Assembly (NCBI GenBank): GCA_018065085.1
Contig: JAGHUA010000001.1
Span: 1-64,000 of the forward strand
From: Candidatus Liminaster caballi
GTDB lineage: Bacteria; Bacteroidota; Bacteroidia; Bacteroidales; UBA3663
DNA length: 64,000 nt
Direction of reading: 5' to 3'
Shown: piece after piece, positions 40,047-49,296 of the stretch
Layout: each line of letters starts with the position of its first letter
Position numbering within the stretch: the stretch's first letter is position 1
Notes under the pieces: model-generated
Told to the model about the DNA's origin: nothing
The model's database searches: none
What the model saw: the letters and a program-made list of their open reading frames with translations, nothing else
Translations under genes and position numbers: made by a program

Positions 40047-40069
40047 TGAGCTTATCGAAAGAATTTAAT
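40026..40069 (+). repeat. 22-bp tandem duplication of the epimerase 3' end
   Basis: Copies at 40026-40047 and 40048-40069 differ at one position (GAA versus GAG, synonymous in the coding copy). Each holds the codons for ELIERI and the TAA stop. The same kind of end-of-gene duplication is seen after dnaK. Confidence 0.95.
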
Positions 40070-40080
40070 AACTGGGTCTT

Positions 40081-41055
40081 ATGAAACCATATAAGTTTGA
40101 ACCATATCTTAAGACCACCCTTTGGGGCGGTTATCAGATTGCCCCGTTCAAGGGCATCTACACAGCACAGCCTAATATCGGCGAGAGCTGGGAGATCAGC
40201 GGTGTGCCTGGCCATGAGAGCGTTGCCATCGACCGCGGATTGATCGATGACGTCGATCTCGGACTCACACTTACCGAACTCATCGACAAGTACAAGGGCC
40301 TGCTTGTGGGCAATAAGGTGTATAAGCGCTTTGGCAACAAGTTCCCTTTGCTGGTCAAGTTCATCGACTCGCGCCAGGATCTCAGCGTGCAGGTACATCC
40401 TGACGACAAACTTGCCATGGAACGTCACGGCTGTGCCGGTAAGACCGAGATGTGGTATATCATCAAAAGCGACGTCGGCGCTAAGATCTATGCCGGTCTC
40501 CGCAAGCAGATTACGCCTGAAGACTATCAGCAGATGGTTTCGTCCGATGCTCCGGGCGCCAATCCTATGGCCGATGTGATTGCCACACACGAGGCACATC
40601 AGGGCGACCTCTTCTTCCTCCCTGCTGGACGTCTGCACGCCATTGGTGCCGGCAACTTCCTTGCCGAGATCCAGCAGACCAGTGACATCACCTATCGCGT
40701 CTATGATTTTGGCCGCAAGGATGCCCACGGCAATCCGCGCGAACTCCACACCGAGCTTGCCAAGGATGCCATCGACTATCAGGTATGGCCAGAATATCGC
40801 ACGTCGTACGACTCAACCCAGCCTACCTCGCAGCTCATCAACTGTCCGTATTTCGTGGTTCATCGCGTCGTGGTTCAGGTTGCCCAGCAGATCGATTTCC
40901 ATTGCGACTCGTTCGTCGTTGTCGTTTGTCTCTGGGGCGAGGCCAATATCAACGGTGTCAAGGTTCGTCAGGGCGAGACTCTGCTCGTGCCGGCTTCCGA
41001 GAATGTGCTCTACATCTTCGGCAATGCCACATTCCTAACTGCCCACATCAAGTAA
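40081..41055 (+). CDS. manA: Mannose-6-phosphate isomerase, type I
   Basis: A cytosolic zinc enzyme of 324 residues linking mannose-6-phosphate and fructose-6-phosphate. Zinc ligands expected for the cupin family are visible: Gln104 and His106 in VQVHPDD, Glu123 in KTEMWY and His186 in AGRLHAIG. The NIGESWEISG motif is near the N-terminus. It begins 11 bp after the epimerase repeat and is followed by GH36. Its job here is to pass mannose from the phosphorylase route to glycolysis; a phosphomannomutase for mannose-1-phosphate is not in the window. Confidence 0.95.
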   Translation: MKPYKFEPYLKTTLWGGYQIAPFKGIYTAQPNIGESWEISGVPGHESVAIDRGLIDDVDLGLTLTELIDKYKGLLVGNKVYKRFGNKFPLLVKFIDSRQDLSVQVHPDDKLAMERHGCAGKTEMWYIIKSDVGAKIYAGLRKQITPEDYQQMVSSDAPGANPMADVIATHEAHQGDLFFLPAGRLHAIGAGNFLAEIQQTSDITYRVYDFGRKDAHGNPRELHTELAKDAIDYQVWPEYRTSYDSTQPTSQLINCPYFVVHRVVVQVAQQIDFHCDSFVVVVCLWGEANINGVKVRQGETLLVPASENVLYIFGNATFLTAHIK

Positions 41056-41082
41056 ATACCAAACACACATCATATCCATACG

Positions 41083-43323
41083 ATGAAAAAGACCTTATTC
41101 TTCGTGGCTGCCGCGCTGTCGTCAGTTGTGGCAATAGCCGAAAAAGTGGAGCTTTCCACTCAGCACACATCGCTTGTGCTCGAACTCAATGCTAACCGTC
41201 ATCCTGAGTTCCGCTACTATGGATCCAAGCTGTCTGCCACCGACCTCAAGTCGCTCGACTGGAATGGCGATGACAACTGGAGCCACCTCAACGTCTATCC
41301 GGCATACGGTGCCAACGTCATGCAGAATGAGGCCTGTCTTGCCATCCGTCATGCCGATGGCAATCTCTCGACCGATATGCTTGTCCAGTCTTTTGACGTG
41401 ACCAGCGTCTCTGACAAGGCTCCTAACGGCGCCGACCGTCACGGCAAGCTTCTCACCGTTGCCCTTGCCGACAACGTATATCCTGTCAGCGCCAAGCTCT
41501 TTTATCTTGCCTACGATGACGTCGATATCATCGAGTGCTGGACCGAGATTACCAATCAGGACACCAAGAAGAAGAACAATGTCATTACCCTCACACAGTT
41601 CTATAATCCTATTCTCCCCATCCATCGCGATAACGTGTGGGTGTCACACTGCCACGGTTCGTGGGCTTCCGAGGGTCAGCTGACTGAGGAACCGCTCAAC
41701 AATGGACAGCTCATCATCAAGAACAAGGACGGTATGCGCAATGCCACCAGCGACCGCAACGACGTTCTCTTCTCGCTCGATGGCCGTCCGCAGGAAGGTC
41801 ATGGCGCCTGCATCGGTGCCTCGCTCTGCTATTCGGGCAACTACCGTGTCAGCATCGACACCGACGAGAGCGACTACCACTACTACATGTCGGGCATCAA
41901 TCCTGACAACAGCGAATATCATCTTAAGAAGGGCGAGACATTCACCACTCCACACACAGCCCTCACCTTCACCGAGAACGGCACCAACGGCGTGAGCCAG
42001 AGTTTCCATCGTTGGGCTCGCAAGTATCAGCTCCGTCATGCCGACCAGGAACGCATGATCCTGCTCAACTCATGGGAGGGTGTCTATTTCGACATCAACC
42101 AGCAGGGCATGGATCAGATGATGCACGACATCGCATCGATGGGCGGCGAACTCTTCGTGATGGACGATGGCTGGTTTGGCGACAAGTATCCGCGTGCCGT
42201 CGATAACTCTTCGCTTGGCGACTGGGTTGTCGATACACGCAAGCTTCCCGATGGCATCGAAGGCCTGTTGCGCGACGCTAAGAAGAACGGCGTTAAGTTC
42301 GGCATCTGGATCGAACCTGAGATGGCCAACACCGTCAGCGAGCTCTATGAAGCTCATCCCGATTGGATTGTCAAGGCTCCGCAGCGCGACCCTGTGCTTG
42401 GCCGTGGCGGCACACAGGTGGTGCTCGATCTCTCCAACCCTGCCGTTCAGGATTTTGTGTTCAGCATCACCGACAATCTCCTCTCCAAGTACCCTGAGAT
42501 TGCCTATATCAAGTGGGATGCCAATGCTCCGCTTATGAACCACGGCTCGCAGTATCTGCCGATGGCCGATCAGTCGCATCTCTTCATAGCCATCCACGAG
42601 GGCATCATCAAGGTTTGCCAGCGCATACGCGAGAAGTATCCTGACGTCGTTATTCAGGCTTGTGCCTCGGGTGGCGGTCGCGTCAACTACGGTCTCCTGC
42701 CTTATTTCGACGAGTTCTGGGTAAGCGACAACACCGACGGACTCCAGCGCATACGTATGCAGTGGGGCACATCGTATTTCTATCCTGCCATCGCCATGGC
42801 GTCACACATCTCGGCTGTGCCAAACCACGCTGTCTTCCGCACCACATCGCTCAAGTACCGCTGCGACGTGGCTATGTCGGGTCGTCTCGGCATGGAGATC
42901 CAGCCAAAGAACATGACCGATGCCGAGAAGGCTCTCTGCCGTCAGGCCATCAGCGACTATAAGAAGGTGCGCCCTGTCATCCAGTTTGGCGACCTCTATC
43001 GACTGCACTCGCCATACGCCGGCGACGATCTGGCTTCGCTCATGTATGTCAGCGAGGACAAGAAGCAGGCCGTCTTCTTCTGGTACAAGCTCGAGACCTA
43101 TAAGAACCAGCACCTCCCTATCGTCAAGATGCAGGGTCTTGATCCCGACCGCGTATATACCGTATGCGAACTCAACCGCATCGACAATAAGCCACTCGAC
43201 TGCGAGGGCAAGCAATATACCGGCGCCTATCTCATGCAGCACGGCCTTGAGATGCCATATCGCCACATCGTTGAATACAACCAGCAGAACGACTGGTCAA
43301 GCCGAGTAATCTGGCTGAAATAA
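41083..43323 (+). CDS. Exported GH36 alpha-galactosidase
   Basis: A 746-residue enzyme with a cleavable signal peptide (MKKTLFFVAAALSSVVAIAE), probably periplasmic. The N-terminal beta-supersandwich covers about 1-300. The TIM barrel has LNSWEGVYFDI, DDGWFG, FGIWIEPEM, nucleophile Asp479 in YIKWDAN and acid/base Asp549 in WVSDNTDGLQR. A C-terminal beta domain completes it. It removes alpha-1,6-galactose side chains from galacto-manno-oligosaccharides, which marks galactomannan as the likely substrate of the locus. Confidence 0.94.
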   Translation: MKKTLFFVAAALSSVVAIAEKVELSTQHTSLVLELNANRHPEFRYYGSKLSATDLKSLDWNGDDNWSHLNVYPAYGANVMQNEACLAIRHADGNLSTDMLVQSFDVTSVSDKAPNGADRHGKLLTVALADNVYPVSAKLFYLAYDDVDIIECWTEITNQDTKKKNNVITLTQFYNPILPIHRDNVWVSHCHGSWASEGQLTEEPLNNGQLIIKNKDGMRNATSDRNDVLFSLDGRPQEGHGACIGASLCYSGNYRVSIDTDESDYHYYMSGINPDNSEYHLKKGETFTTPHTALTFTENGTNGVSQSFHRWARKYQLRHADQERMILLNSWEGVYFDINQQGMDQMMHDIASMGGELFVMDDGWFGDKYPRAVDNSSLGDWVVDTRKLPDGIEGLLRDAKKNGVKFGIWIEPEMANTVSELYEAHPDWIVKAPQRDPVLGRGGTQVVLDLSNPAVQDFVFSITDNLLSKYPEIAYIKWDANAPLMNHGSQYLPMADQSHLFIAIHEGIIKVCQRIREKYPDVVIQACASGGGRVNYGLLPYFDEFWVSDNTDGLQRIRMQWGTSYFYPAIAMASHISAVPNHAVFRTTSLKYRCDVAMSGRLGMEIQPKNMTDAEKALCRQAISDYKKVRPVIQFGDLYRLHSPYAGDDLASLMYVSEDKKQAVFFWYKLETYKNQHLPIVKMQGLDPDRVYTVCELNRIDNKPLDCEGKQYTGAYLMQHGLEMPYRHIVEYNQQNDWSSRVIWLK

Positions 43324-43351
43324 ATAACAAACCTATCATTACCCAATCACC

Positions 43352-45229
43352 ATGCAACGCCTTATTCTGACCACACTCACCTTGCTTGCTGCCATCACAC
43401 AGATGGTAGCAGGCGAATATGATGCCTTCAAGGTATCCATCTATACACGCGCCTACGAAGTCGAAAAGATGGCCGACGACCATTGGCTCGACTCTACGTG
43501 GCAGGTTATCTCGCAGCAGCTCACGGTCGATAAGATCTATCTCGAGACACACCGAGACCTTCTCATCGTGCCCGACGAGACACTTCAGAAGGCCAAGCGT
43601 TTCTTCCAGTCGAAAGGTCTGGAGGTCTGCGGCGGCATCACCTACACCATCTCCGAGCCTAATCTCTTCGAGACATTCTCATATTCCAATCCTGAGCATC
43701 GTCGCAAGGTGCAGGAGATTGCCGAACACACCGCACGCAACTTCGACGAGTTCATCCTCGACGATTTCTTCTTCACCAGCGCCAAATCTACGTTCGACAT
43801 CGAGGCCAAGGGCAGCCGTTCGTGGACGGAATATCGTCTGCAGCTCATGACCGAGGCTGGTCGCGAACTGGTGCTTGGTCCTGCACGCCGTGTCAATCCT
43901 AAGGTAAAGGTCATCATCAAGTACCCAAACTGGTATGACCATTTCCAGGGACTCGGCTTCAATCTCGAAAAGGGTCCATTCCTCTTCGACGGCATCTGGA
44001 CAGGCACCGAAACGCGCGACCCAGGTTCGGCACAGCATCTTCAGAACTATCTCAGCTATAACATCATCCGTTATTTCAACAATCTCCGTCCGGGTTATAA
44101 CGGAGGCGGTTGGGTCGATTGCGGAGGCATTCAGATGAGCATGGATCGCTATGCCGAGCAGCTCCATCTCACGGCTCTCGCCAAGGCTCCTGAGGTTGCA
44201 CTCTTTGCCTACAATCAGTTGCTCGATGTTCCTCTTGCCGACTCTCAGCGAGCCGCATGGCAGAACCGCAAGGATGTCAGCTGGCGTTTCGACGAGATGA
44301 AGAAGCCTGTCGTTCAGCCTGATGGCAGCAAGGTCAAGCCTACCACCATGGCTCGCATTGCCGATGTCGTTCTCCATCAGTCCGACGCACTTGTCCGTCA
44401 GCTCGGCAACCCTGTCGGCATCAAGTCATACAAGCGTTTCCACTCGCGCGGCGAGGCATTCCTCCAGAACTATCTCGGCATGGTTGGCCTGCCGATGGAT
44501 ATGCATCAGTCCTATCCTACCGACCAGCGCGTAGTGTTGCTCACAGCCCAGGCTGCCGGCGATCCCGATCTCGTCGAGCTCATCCGCCGTCAGCTTCTCA
44601 GCGGTCGCGATGTGGTCATCACCACCGGGTTGCTTGCCCTTGAGCAGGACAGACTCGCCGACATTGCCGAACTGCAGATCGACAACAGCAAGGCATTGGT
44701 CAATGACTTCGGTCACTATGGTCAGAGCACACGCGACATTCTCATTCCGCAGCTCCATTACTATACCAACGATTCGTGGGAGATAGTCAGCGCCGGTCGT
44801 CCGCTCAACGGTGGCGTGTCAGGCTATCCTATCCTCCATCGTGCGCTCTATGGCGGTGGCAATCTCTATGTGCTCACCATCCCTGACGATTTCGGACAGC
44901 TCTATGACTATCCGCAGGCAGCGCTCCGTCCTATCCGCCGCATCCTGAGTCAGGATCTCCCTGCCTATCTCGACGCTCCGTCCAAGGTGTCGCTCTTCCT
45001 CTATGACAATCGCACTCTTGTGGTCGAGAATTTCAACGACGAGCCTGTCACCGTTTCTATTGTCATGGGCGAGCAATACACTGAACTCCACGATCTTCTC
45101 TCTTCCGAGACCCTTCGTGGCGCTGCCGAACAGCAGGCTCCGTCACGCTTCTTCCGCAACGGTCTTCCTAAGGAGAATCTCTTCACGCTCACACTCCCAC
45201 CTCACAGCTATCGCGGCTTCAAGTATTGA
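43352..45229 (+). CDS. Large secreted protein, possible new glycosidase
   Basis: A 625-residue exported protein (signal about 1-20, ending MVAGEY) that I cannot place in a named family. The first 370 residues look like a TIM barrel: LTVDKIYLETHRDLLIVPD, GLEVCGGITYT, FDEFILDDFFFT, VIIKYPNWYDHFQG and FDGIWTGTETRD. Residues about 380-480 look like a Rossmann or amidotransferase-like domain (QRVVLLTAQAAGDPDLVEL), and the rest is a beta-rich end. This order recalls GH42-type beta-galactosidases. Acidic residues such as Glu220 in TGTETRD and the Asp pair in LDDFFF are candidate catalysts. It is the last gene of the mannan cluster, 28 bp after GH36, so a role on the same glycan is likely (inference). 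Confidence 0.6.
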   Translation: MQRLILTTLTLLAAITQMVAGEYDAFKVSIYTRAYEVEKMADDHWLDSTWQVISQQLTVDKIYLETHRDLLIVPDETLQKAKRFFQSKGLEVCGGITYTISEPNLFETFSYSNPEHRRKVQEIAEHTARNFDEFILDDFFFTSAKSTFDIEAKGSRSWTEYRLQLMTEAGRELVLGPARRVNPKVKVIIKYPNWYDHFQGLGFNLEKGPFLFDGIWTGTETRDPGSAQHLQNYLSYNIIRYFNNLRPGYNGGGWVDCGGIQMSMDRYAEQLHLTALAKAPEVALFAYNQLLDVPLADSQRAAWQNRKDVSWRFDEMKKPVVQPDGSKVKPTTMARIADVVLHQSDALVRQLGNPVGIKSYKRFHSRGEAFLQNYLGMVGLPMDMHQSYPTDQRVVLLTAQAAGDPDLVELIRRQLLSGRDVVITTGLLALEQDRLADIAELQIDNSKALVNDFGHYGQSTRDILIPQLHYYTNDSWEIVSAGRPLNGGVSGYPILHRALYGGGNLYVLTIPDDFGQLYDYPQAALRPIRRILSQDLPAYLDAPSKVSLFLYDNRTLVVENFNDEPVTVSIVMGEQYTELHDLLSSETLRGAAEQQAPSRFFRNGLPKENLFTLTLPPHSYRGFKY

Positions 45230-45296
45230 TCCGCATCAGTTCGTTGTCTTCTTATCGCTCGTGAAGTCCATGAAATGCTATCTCGGCGTTATCTTT

Positions 45297-45413
45297 TAGA
45301 AAAAATGTGATTCCGACCCAGCATATTTTCGGAAAAAATGTATTTTTGGCTTGCCTATTTGTCGGAATAAATGTATTTTTGCAGCATGTTTTTAACGGAA
45401 TAAATGTAGTTTA
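45297..45413 (+). repeat. 33-bp tandem repeats in the promoter of the ATPase gene
   Basis: CGGAAWAAATGTATTTTT-like cores begin at 45330, 45363 and 45396, exactly 33 bp apart, and a weaker fourth core (TAGAAAAAATGTG) begins at 45297. Two of them hold a TATTTTTG -7-like element (45341-45348, 45374-45381). The last core runs to within 2 bp of the start codon. Confidence 0.85.
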
Positions 45414-45415
45414 CC

Positions 45416-46771
45416 ATGCTAAGGAGGAAAATTGAAACGAAAATTGAAGATTATCTAACGTCTGATTCAAACAAGATACTTGTTGTTGATGGCGCCCGAC
45501 AGATAGGTAAGTCATTCATAATCCGACATGTCGGTCAGAAACTGTTTGCCAACTATATTGAAATCAATATGGAGAAGGACAAGCAGCGTGACCGTCTGTT
45601 TGCCGATGCCAACTCTGTCGAATCATTCTATCTGGCTTTGAGTGCCATAGCAGGTGATAAAATGCATGAACGTGAGAACACGCTCATATTCATTGACGAG
45701 ATTCAAGCCTATGACCATTTGATGACACTCGTTAAATTCCTGAAGGAAGACAACAGATACACTTACATAGCCAGCGGTTCGCTTCTTGGCGTCACTCTTA
45801 AGAAAACCCAATCAATTCCCGTTGGCAGTCTTTCTGTCCTCCACATGTACCCACTCGACTTCGAGGAGTTTCTTTGGGCAAACGGCGTTGGCGAAATGGT
45901 AATTGACGAAATGAGACGCAGCTTCGAGTCTCGCTCATCGTTGCCCAATGCCTTGCATCAGGTTATAATGGGTCATTTCAGGCGCTATCTTCTGGTGGGC
46001 GGACTGCCAGATGCCGTAAATACTTATCTCGCAGATCATAATATCGTCAAGGTTCGTGAGGTACAGACCAATATATACTCGCTCTACATCGACGATGCGG
46101 CAAAGTACGAGCAAGAGTCTTTGCGCAAGTTGAAAATTCAACGCATCTATCAGATGGTGCCATCCAATATGGAGAGCCGGAAGAAACGCATTGTGGTCAA
46201 AGACATCGAGTATAAAACAGGCAAGCGCACATCTGATTATCAAAACGAATTCGACTATCTTATCTCTGCTGGTGTCGTCCTTGATGTCAATGCCATCAGC
46301 AAACCGTCATATCCATTGGTTCAGAATGCTGGCAAGAATTTATTGAAGCTCTATATCAACGATATCGGTATGTTAACCAACATACTCTATCGCAATAACA
46401 TCAAACCAATTCTCGAAGACATCGCCAGCATCAACCTCGGGGCTGTTTACGAGACGCTTGTGGCTCAGGAACTAAAGGCTCATGGTTACAGCTTATTTTA
46501 TTATGACAACAAGAAGAATGGAGAGGTTGATTTTCTGATTGATGACTCAGACAATCTCACTACCCTGCCTCTTGAGATCAAGTCAGGCAAGGACTATACC
46601 GTTCACAGCGCGCTTTCCCATTTTGTCGATACATCCGAATATAATATCCATCAGGCATTTGTCCTTTCCAATGAGTCAAGAATCTTCATTGACCAAAAGA
46701 CCATCTATATGCCTATATATAATATTATGTTCTTCGATGCCAACCGGCAACCAGATCAGCTATATTTCTAA
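45416..46771 (+). CDS. AAA_14/DUF4143 ATP-binding protein
   Basis: A 451-residue cytosolic protein. The AAA_14 domain has Walker A DGARQIGKSF near residue 26, Walker B TLIFIDEIQAYD and sensor YIASGSLLG. The C-terminal DUF4143 part carries a nuclease-like pattern, NGEVDFLID followed by LPLEIKSGK (D...ExK). Such proteins are very numerous in Bacteroidales and their role is unknown; a toxin-like or mobile-element-associated role has been suspected. It stands alone behind a repeat-built promoter and is lower in GC than the mannan cluster, which fits acquisition by transfer (inference). Confidence 0.9.
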   Translation: MLRRKIETKIEDYLTSDSNKILVVDGARQIGKSFIIRHVGQKLFANYIEINMEKDKQRDRLFADANSVESFYLALSAIAGDKMHERENTLIFIDEIQAYDHLMTLVKFLKEDNRYTYIASGSLLGVTLKKTQSIPVGSLSVLHMYPLDFEEFLWANGVGEMVIDEMRRSFESRSSLPNALHQVIMGHFRRYLLVGGLPDAVNTYLADHNIVKVREVQTNIYSLYIDDAAKYEQESLRKLKIQRIYQMVPSNMESRKKRIVVKDIEYKTGKRTSDYQNEFDYLISAGVVLDVNAISKPSYPLVQNAGKNLLKLYINDIGMLTNILYRNNIKPILEDIASINLGAVYETLVAQELKAHGYSLFYYDNKKNGEVDFLIDDSDNLTTLPLEIKSGKDYTVHSALSHFVDTSEYNIHQAFVLSNESRIFIDQKTIYMPIYNIMFFDANRQPDQLYF

Positions 46772-46875
46772 CTCTTTTGCACCAGAGTTTTTGCAAAAAA
46801 ACGCATATTATCGGCATTTATTACAAGATTATGAAGAAAATAGGGCGATAATGAGCAAGATATCAATATAATCAC

Positions 46876-46883
46876 TATCTTTG
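46876..46883 (+). promoter_or_regulatory. -7 element before the Fn3 protein
   Basis: TATCTTTG about 105 bp before the start codon. A matching -33 TTTG is not seen. Confidence 0.5.
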
Positions 46884-46988
46884 CATCGCAATTATCATTG
46901 CATCTCCGTTCATTGACTTAGATTTATACTATTATACATTACTGACTATACTTATACAATTTATACATTTACTTTAATTATTATTCTT

Positions 46989-48863
46989 ATGAAAAAACTA
47001 TTTACGAAGCTTTTGCTACTCGTAGCGATGGTCGCTATGTGTGGCAATGCGTGGGCAGACTCAGTGACTATTACCCTCAAGGATTGTAATGGTGATTCTG
47101 ACAGTTCTTCTAAAATCGCAAATGCCAACGCTACCATTGATGCACAAATGTATTCTGTTAGCACTAACAACTTTGTTAACACTATTGTGGCTGGAAATGC
47201 ATATGTATTTCAAGCAAAAACCGACTGTGGCTGGAAATTCGGAAACTCATCAAATGCTGGTAAGATTACCATTAACTTAGCAAATGCAGTTGAAGTAGCA
47301 TCTGTTAAGGTAACAGCGAAGAATGCTTCGTCGAAGGTTGCAGACCTTAAGATAGCTGGAGGTTCTGCTCAAGCGTTGACGAGTGTGTTTGCCGACTACA
47401 CACAGGCCTATCCAAGTGGAAATAGTACAAATTCTATCATAATTGAAACCGCTTTGCATACATCTGGCGATCGTAGAGCTTACATTACTTCAATTGTTAT
47501 CACTACTGCTGATAATGGTGGCGGCAACACTCCTTCCACCCCAACTGCTCTATCCGTTCCATCAAACCTCTCTTCTTCGAATGTCACCACAACAGGTGCT
47601 ACTCTCTCTTGGAATGCGGTAAGCAATGCAAGCAGCTACACCGTGAAGATTGGCGAAACAGAATACACTGGTGTAAATACAAACTCTTATTCTGCAACAG
47701 GCTTAACCGCTGGCACTCAATACACATGGACCGTTAAGGCCGTAGGTGATGGCATTAACTATTCTACAAGTGCATATGCTGCCAACGCTAATTTCACCAC
47801 CGAAGCAGATCAAGGCGGCGGTGCAGGAAATACAATCACCATTTGGTCTGAAGATTTCTCAAAAGTCGCCTTTTCTGGCACAAGTGTCACACAAACCGAT
47901 CTCAGCAAGATCACATCTGCAACTTTTGTGCAAAGAGTAAAAGGAAATACAGATGCAACTATTTATAAGAATGACAATAATGCCGGTGGAACAGCTCCAG
48001 AATTTTTCATTTCAAAGCGAGCTGGATCAGGTTCCTCTATAACGGCAACCGAGATTGATATTACTGTAAATCTGGACGGTTGTTTTGGAGATTTAACTCT
48101 AACATTTAAATCAACTATTGCAAATGGTGCGACTGCCGTATTTGTAAAAACTGAAGATGCTGGTGTAACATATAGGCAGGGTGATAATGCAAAAGAATGG
48201 ATTTTTACCGTGCCAGAAGGAAAAAGCACATTAACTTTCACAATTGTAAATAACAGTTCATCAAACCAAAGATTTGACGATTTCTTGCTTACAGGTACCC
48301 AAAAGTCTATTTCTTCTTCTGAAAACCTTCAGGGCTACAAGACTTATTTCAATGCTGAAACTAATATGGAAGTAGATGCAAATACTACTATCTATAAGGT
48401 TTCCTCTACTTCTGACGACGCTGTAACGTTGTCTTCTGTTTCGGCTGATAAGATTATTCCTGCTGGTACTCCTGTTATATTGAAGGCATCTACTACATCG
48501 AATTACAAGATCACATTGACAACAACAGAAACAGTTTCAAGCAATGATTTTGATGGAAACCAGTTGCGTGTCGCTGATGGCGGCGAGACTAGCAAATGGA
48601 TTCTTGCATATACCACAGCTAGGGGTCTTGGCTTCTATAACTACACTTCTGCACTCGATGCAGGCGACATTTATGTAGAAGCTCCATCAAATAGTGCTTC
48701 AACAATGCGCATAGTAATCGAAGATGGAGAGGAAGGAAATCAGACTGCTATTGAGAACATCAACGCCAATAACAACAATGTTGTGAAATACGACTTGCAG
48801 GGTCGCCGCACTAATGCAAAGGGTCTCTTAATTGAGAACGGCAAAGTTGTACTGGTAAAGTAA
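46989..48863 (+). CDS. Secreted fibronectin type III protein with C-terminal tail
   Basis: A 624-residue exported protein (signal about 1-23, ending GNAWAD). Residues about 25-170 are a beta-rich domain. A Fn3 domain lies at about 185-270 (LSVPSNLSSSNVTTTGATLSWNAV split by strands, ending TAGTQYTWTVKAVGDG), preceded and followed by Gly/Thr/Pro-rich linkers. Two more beta domains follow. The end is VVKYDLQGRRTNAKG, then LLIENGKVVLVK, the tail shared with the proteases at 3463 and 55053. No enzymatic motif is seen. Its composition is Asn/Thr/Ser-rich and its codon use is more A/T-rich than neighbouring housekeeping genes. Confidence 0.8.
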   Translation: MKKLFTKLLLLVAMVAMCGNAWADSVTITLKDCNGDSDSSSKIANANATIDAQMYSVSTNNFVNTIVAGNAYVFQAKTDCGWKFGNSSNAGKITINLANAVEVASVKVTAKNASSKVADLKIAGGSAQALTSVFADYTQAYPSGNSTNSIIIETALHTSGDRRAYITSIVITTADNGGGNTPSTPTALSVPSNLSSSNVTTTGATLSWNAVSNASSYTVKIGETEYTGVNTNSYSATGLTAGTQYTWTVKAVGDGINYSTSAYAANANFTTEADQGGGAGNTITIWSEDFSKVAFSGTSVTQTDLSKITSATFVQRVKGNTDATIYKNDNNAGGTAPEFFISKRAGSGSSITATEIDITVNLDGCFGDLTLTFKSTIANGATAVFVKTEDAGVTYRQGDNAKEWIFTVPEGKSTLTFTIVNNSSSNQRFDDFLLTGTQKSISSSENLQGYKTYFNAETNMEVDANTTIYKVSSTSDDAVTLSSVSADKIIPAGTPVILKASTTSNYKITLTTTETVSSNDFDGNQLRVADGGETSKWILAYTTARGLGFYNYTSALDAGDIYVEAPSNSASTMRIVIEDGEEGNQTAIENINANNNNVVKYDLQGRRTNAKGLLIENGKVVLVK

Positions 48864-48889
48864 TTTATTCAATCTAAAAACGTAAGAAA

Positions 48890-49060
48890 ATGAAAAAGTT
48901 ATATATTGCCCCTAATGCAAAAATAGTTGAGATTGAAACTGAGTCAATCATCGCCGATTCTCAGTTGGGTAGCAAAGGAGATGCCAATGGTAACGAAGAA
49001 GGTTTCACTAAAGCTGCCGGTGGCTACCGTTCAAACCTCTGGGGTGACGACGAGGATTAA
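48890..49060 (+). CDS. 56-residue peptide gene, function unknown
   Basis: A short frame 26 bp after the Fn3 protein, starting MKKLYIAPNAKIVEIETES and ending NLWGDDED. It has no hydrophobic signal. Short proteins with a similar MKK.YI.P..K.V..E start and an acidic Trp-containing end are common in Prevotella and Bacteroides genomes as unannotated genes. A strong terminator follows 30 bp later, so the peptide is the last gene of its transcript. Function is not known. Confidence 0.7.
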   Translation: MKKLYIAPNAKIVEIETESIIADSQLGSKGDANGNEEGFTKAAGGYRSNLWGDDED

Positions 49061-49090
49061 TCCCTGACTGATCACAAATCTATGATAGTT

Positions 49091-49125
49091 ACAGCACCTA
49101 TTTGCGGATAGGTGCTGTATTTTTT
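49091..49125 (+). terminator. Terminator after the 56-residue peptide gene
   Basis: ACAGCACCTAT and ATAGGTGCTGT form an 11-bp perfect stem with a 6-nt loop and a T-run. Confidence 0.9.
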
Positions 49126-49137
49126 GTATTGTTACTA

Positions 49138-49203
49138 CAATGTAAGCATCCGAGAAAGTACATGTAGTTCAATATACGGTAAAAGATGTAAGCATCCGAA
49201 ATG
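49138..49203. repeat. Short direct repeats (ATGTAAGCATCCGA)
   Basis: The 14-bp word occurs twice about 49 bp apart in the gap between the peptide gene and the palindromic array. No function is evident. Confidence 0.6.
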
Positions 49204-49296
49204 CAGCAGTGACTAATGCCTAAGAATTAGAATGCCCATCAAAAGACTTTGAATACATACCCAAAGATTGTGCATGCTTTCGAAAAATCGGTTCTG

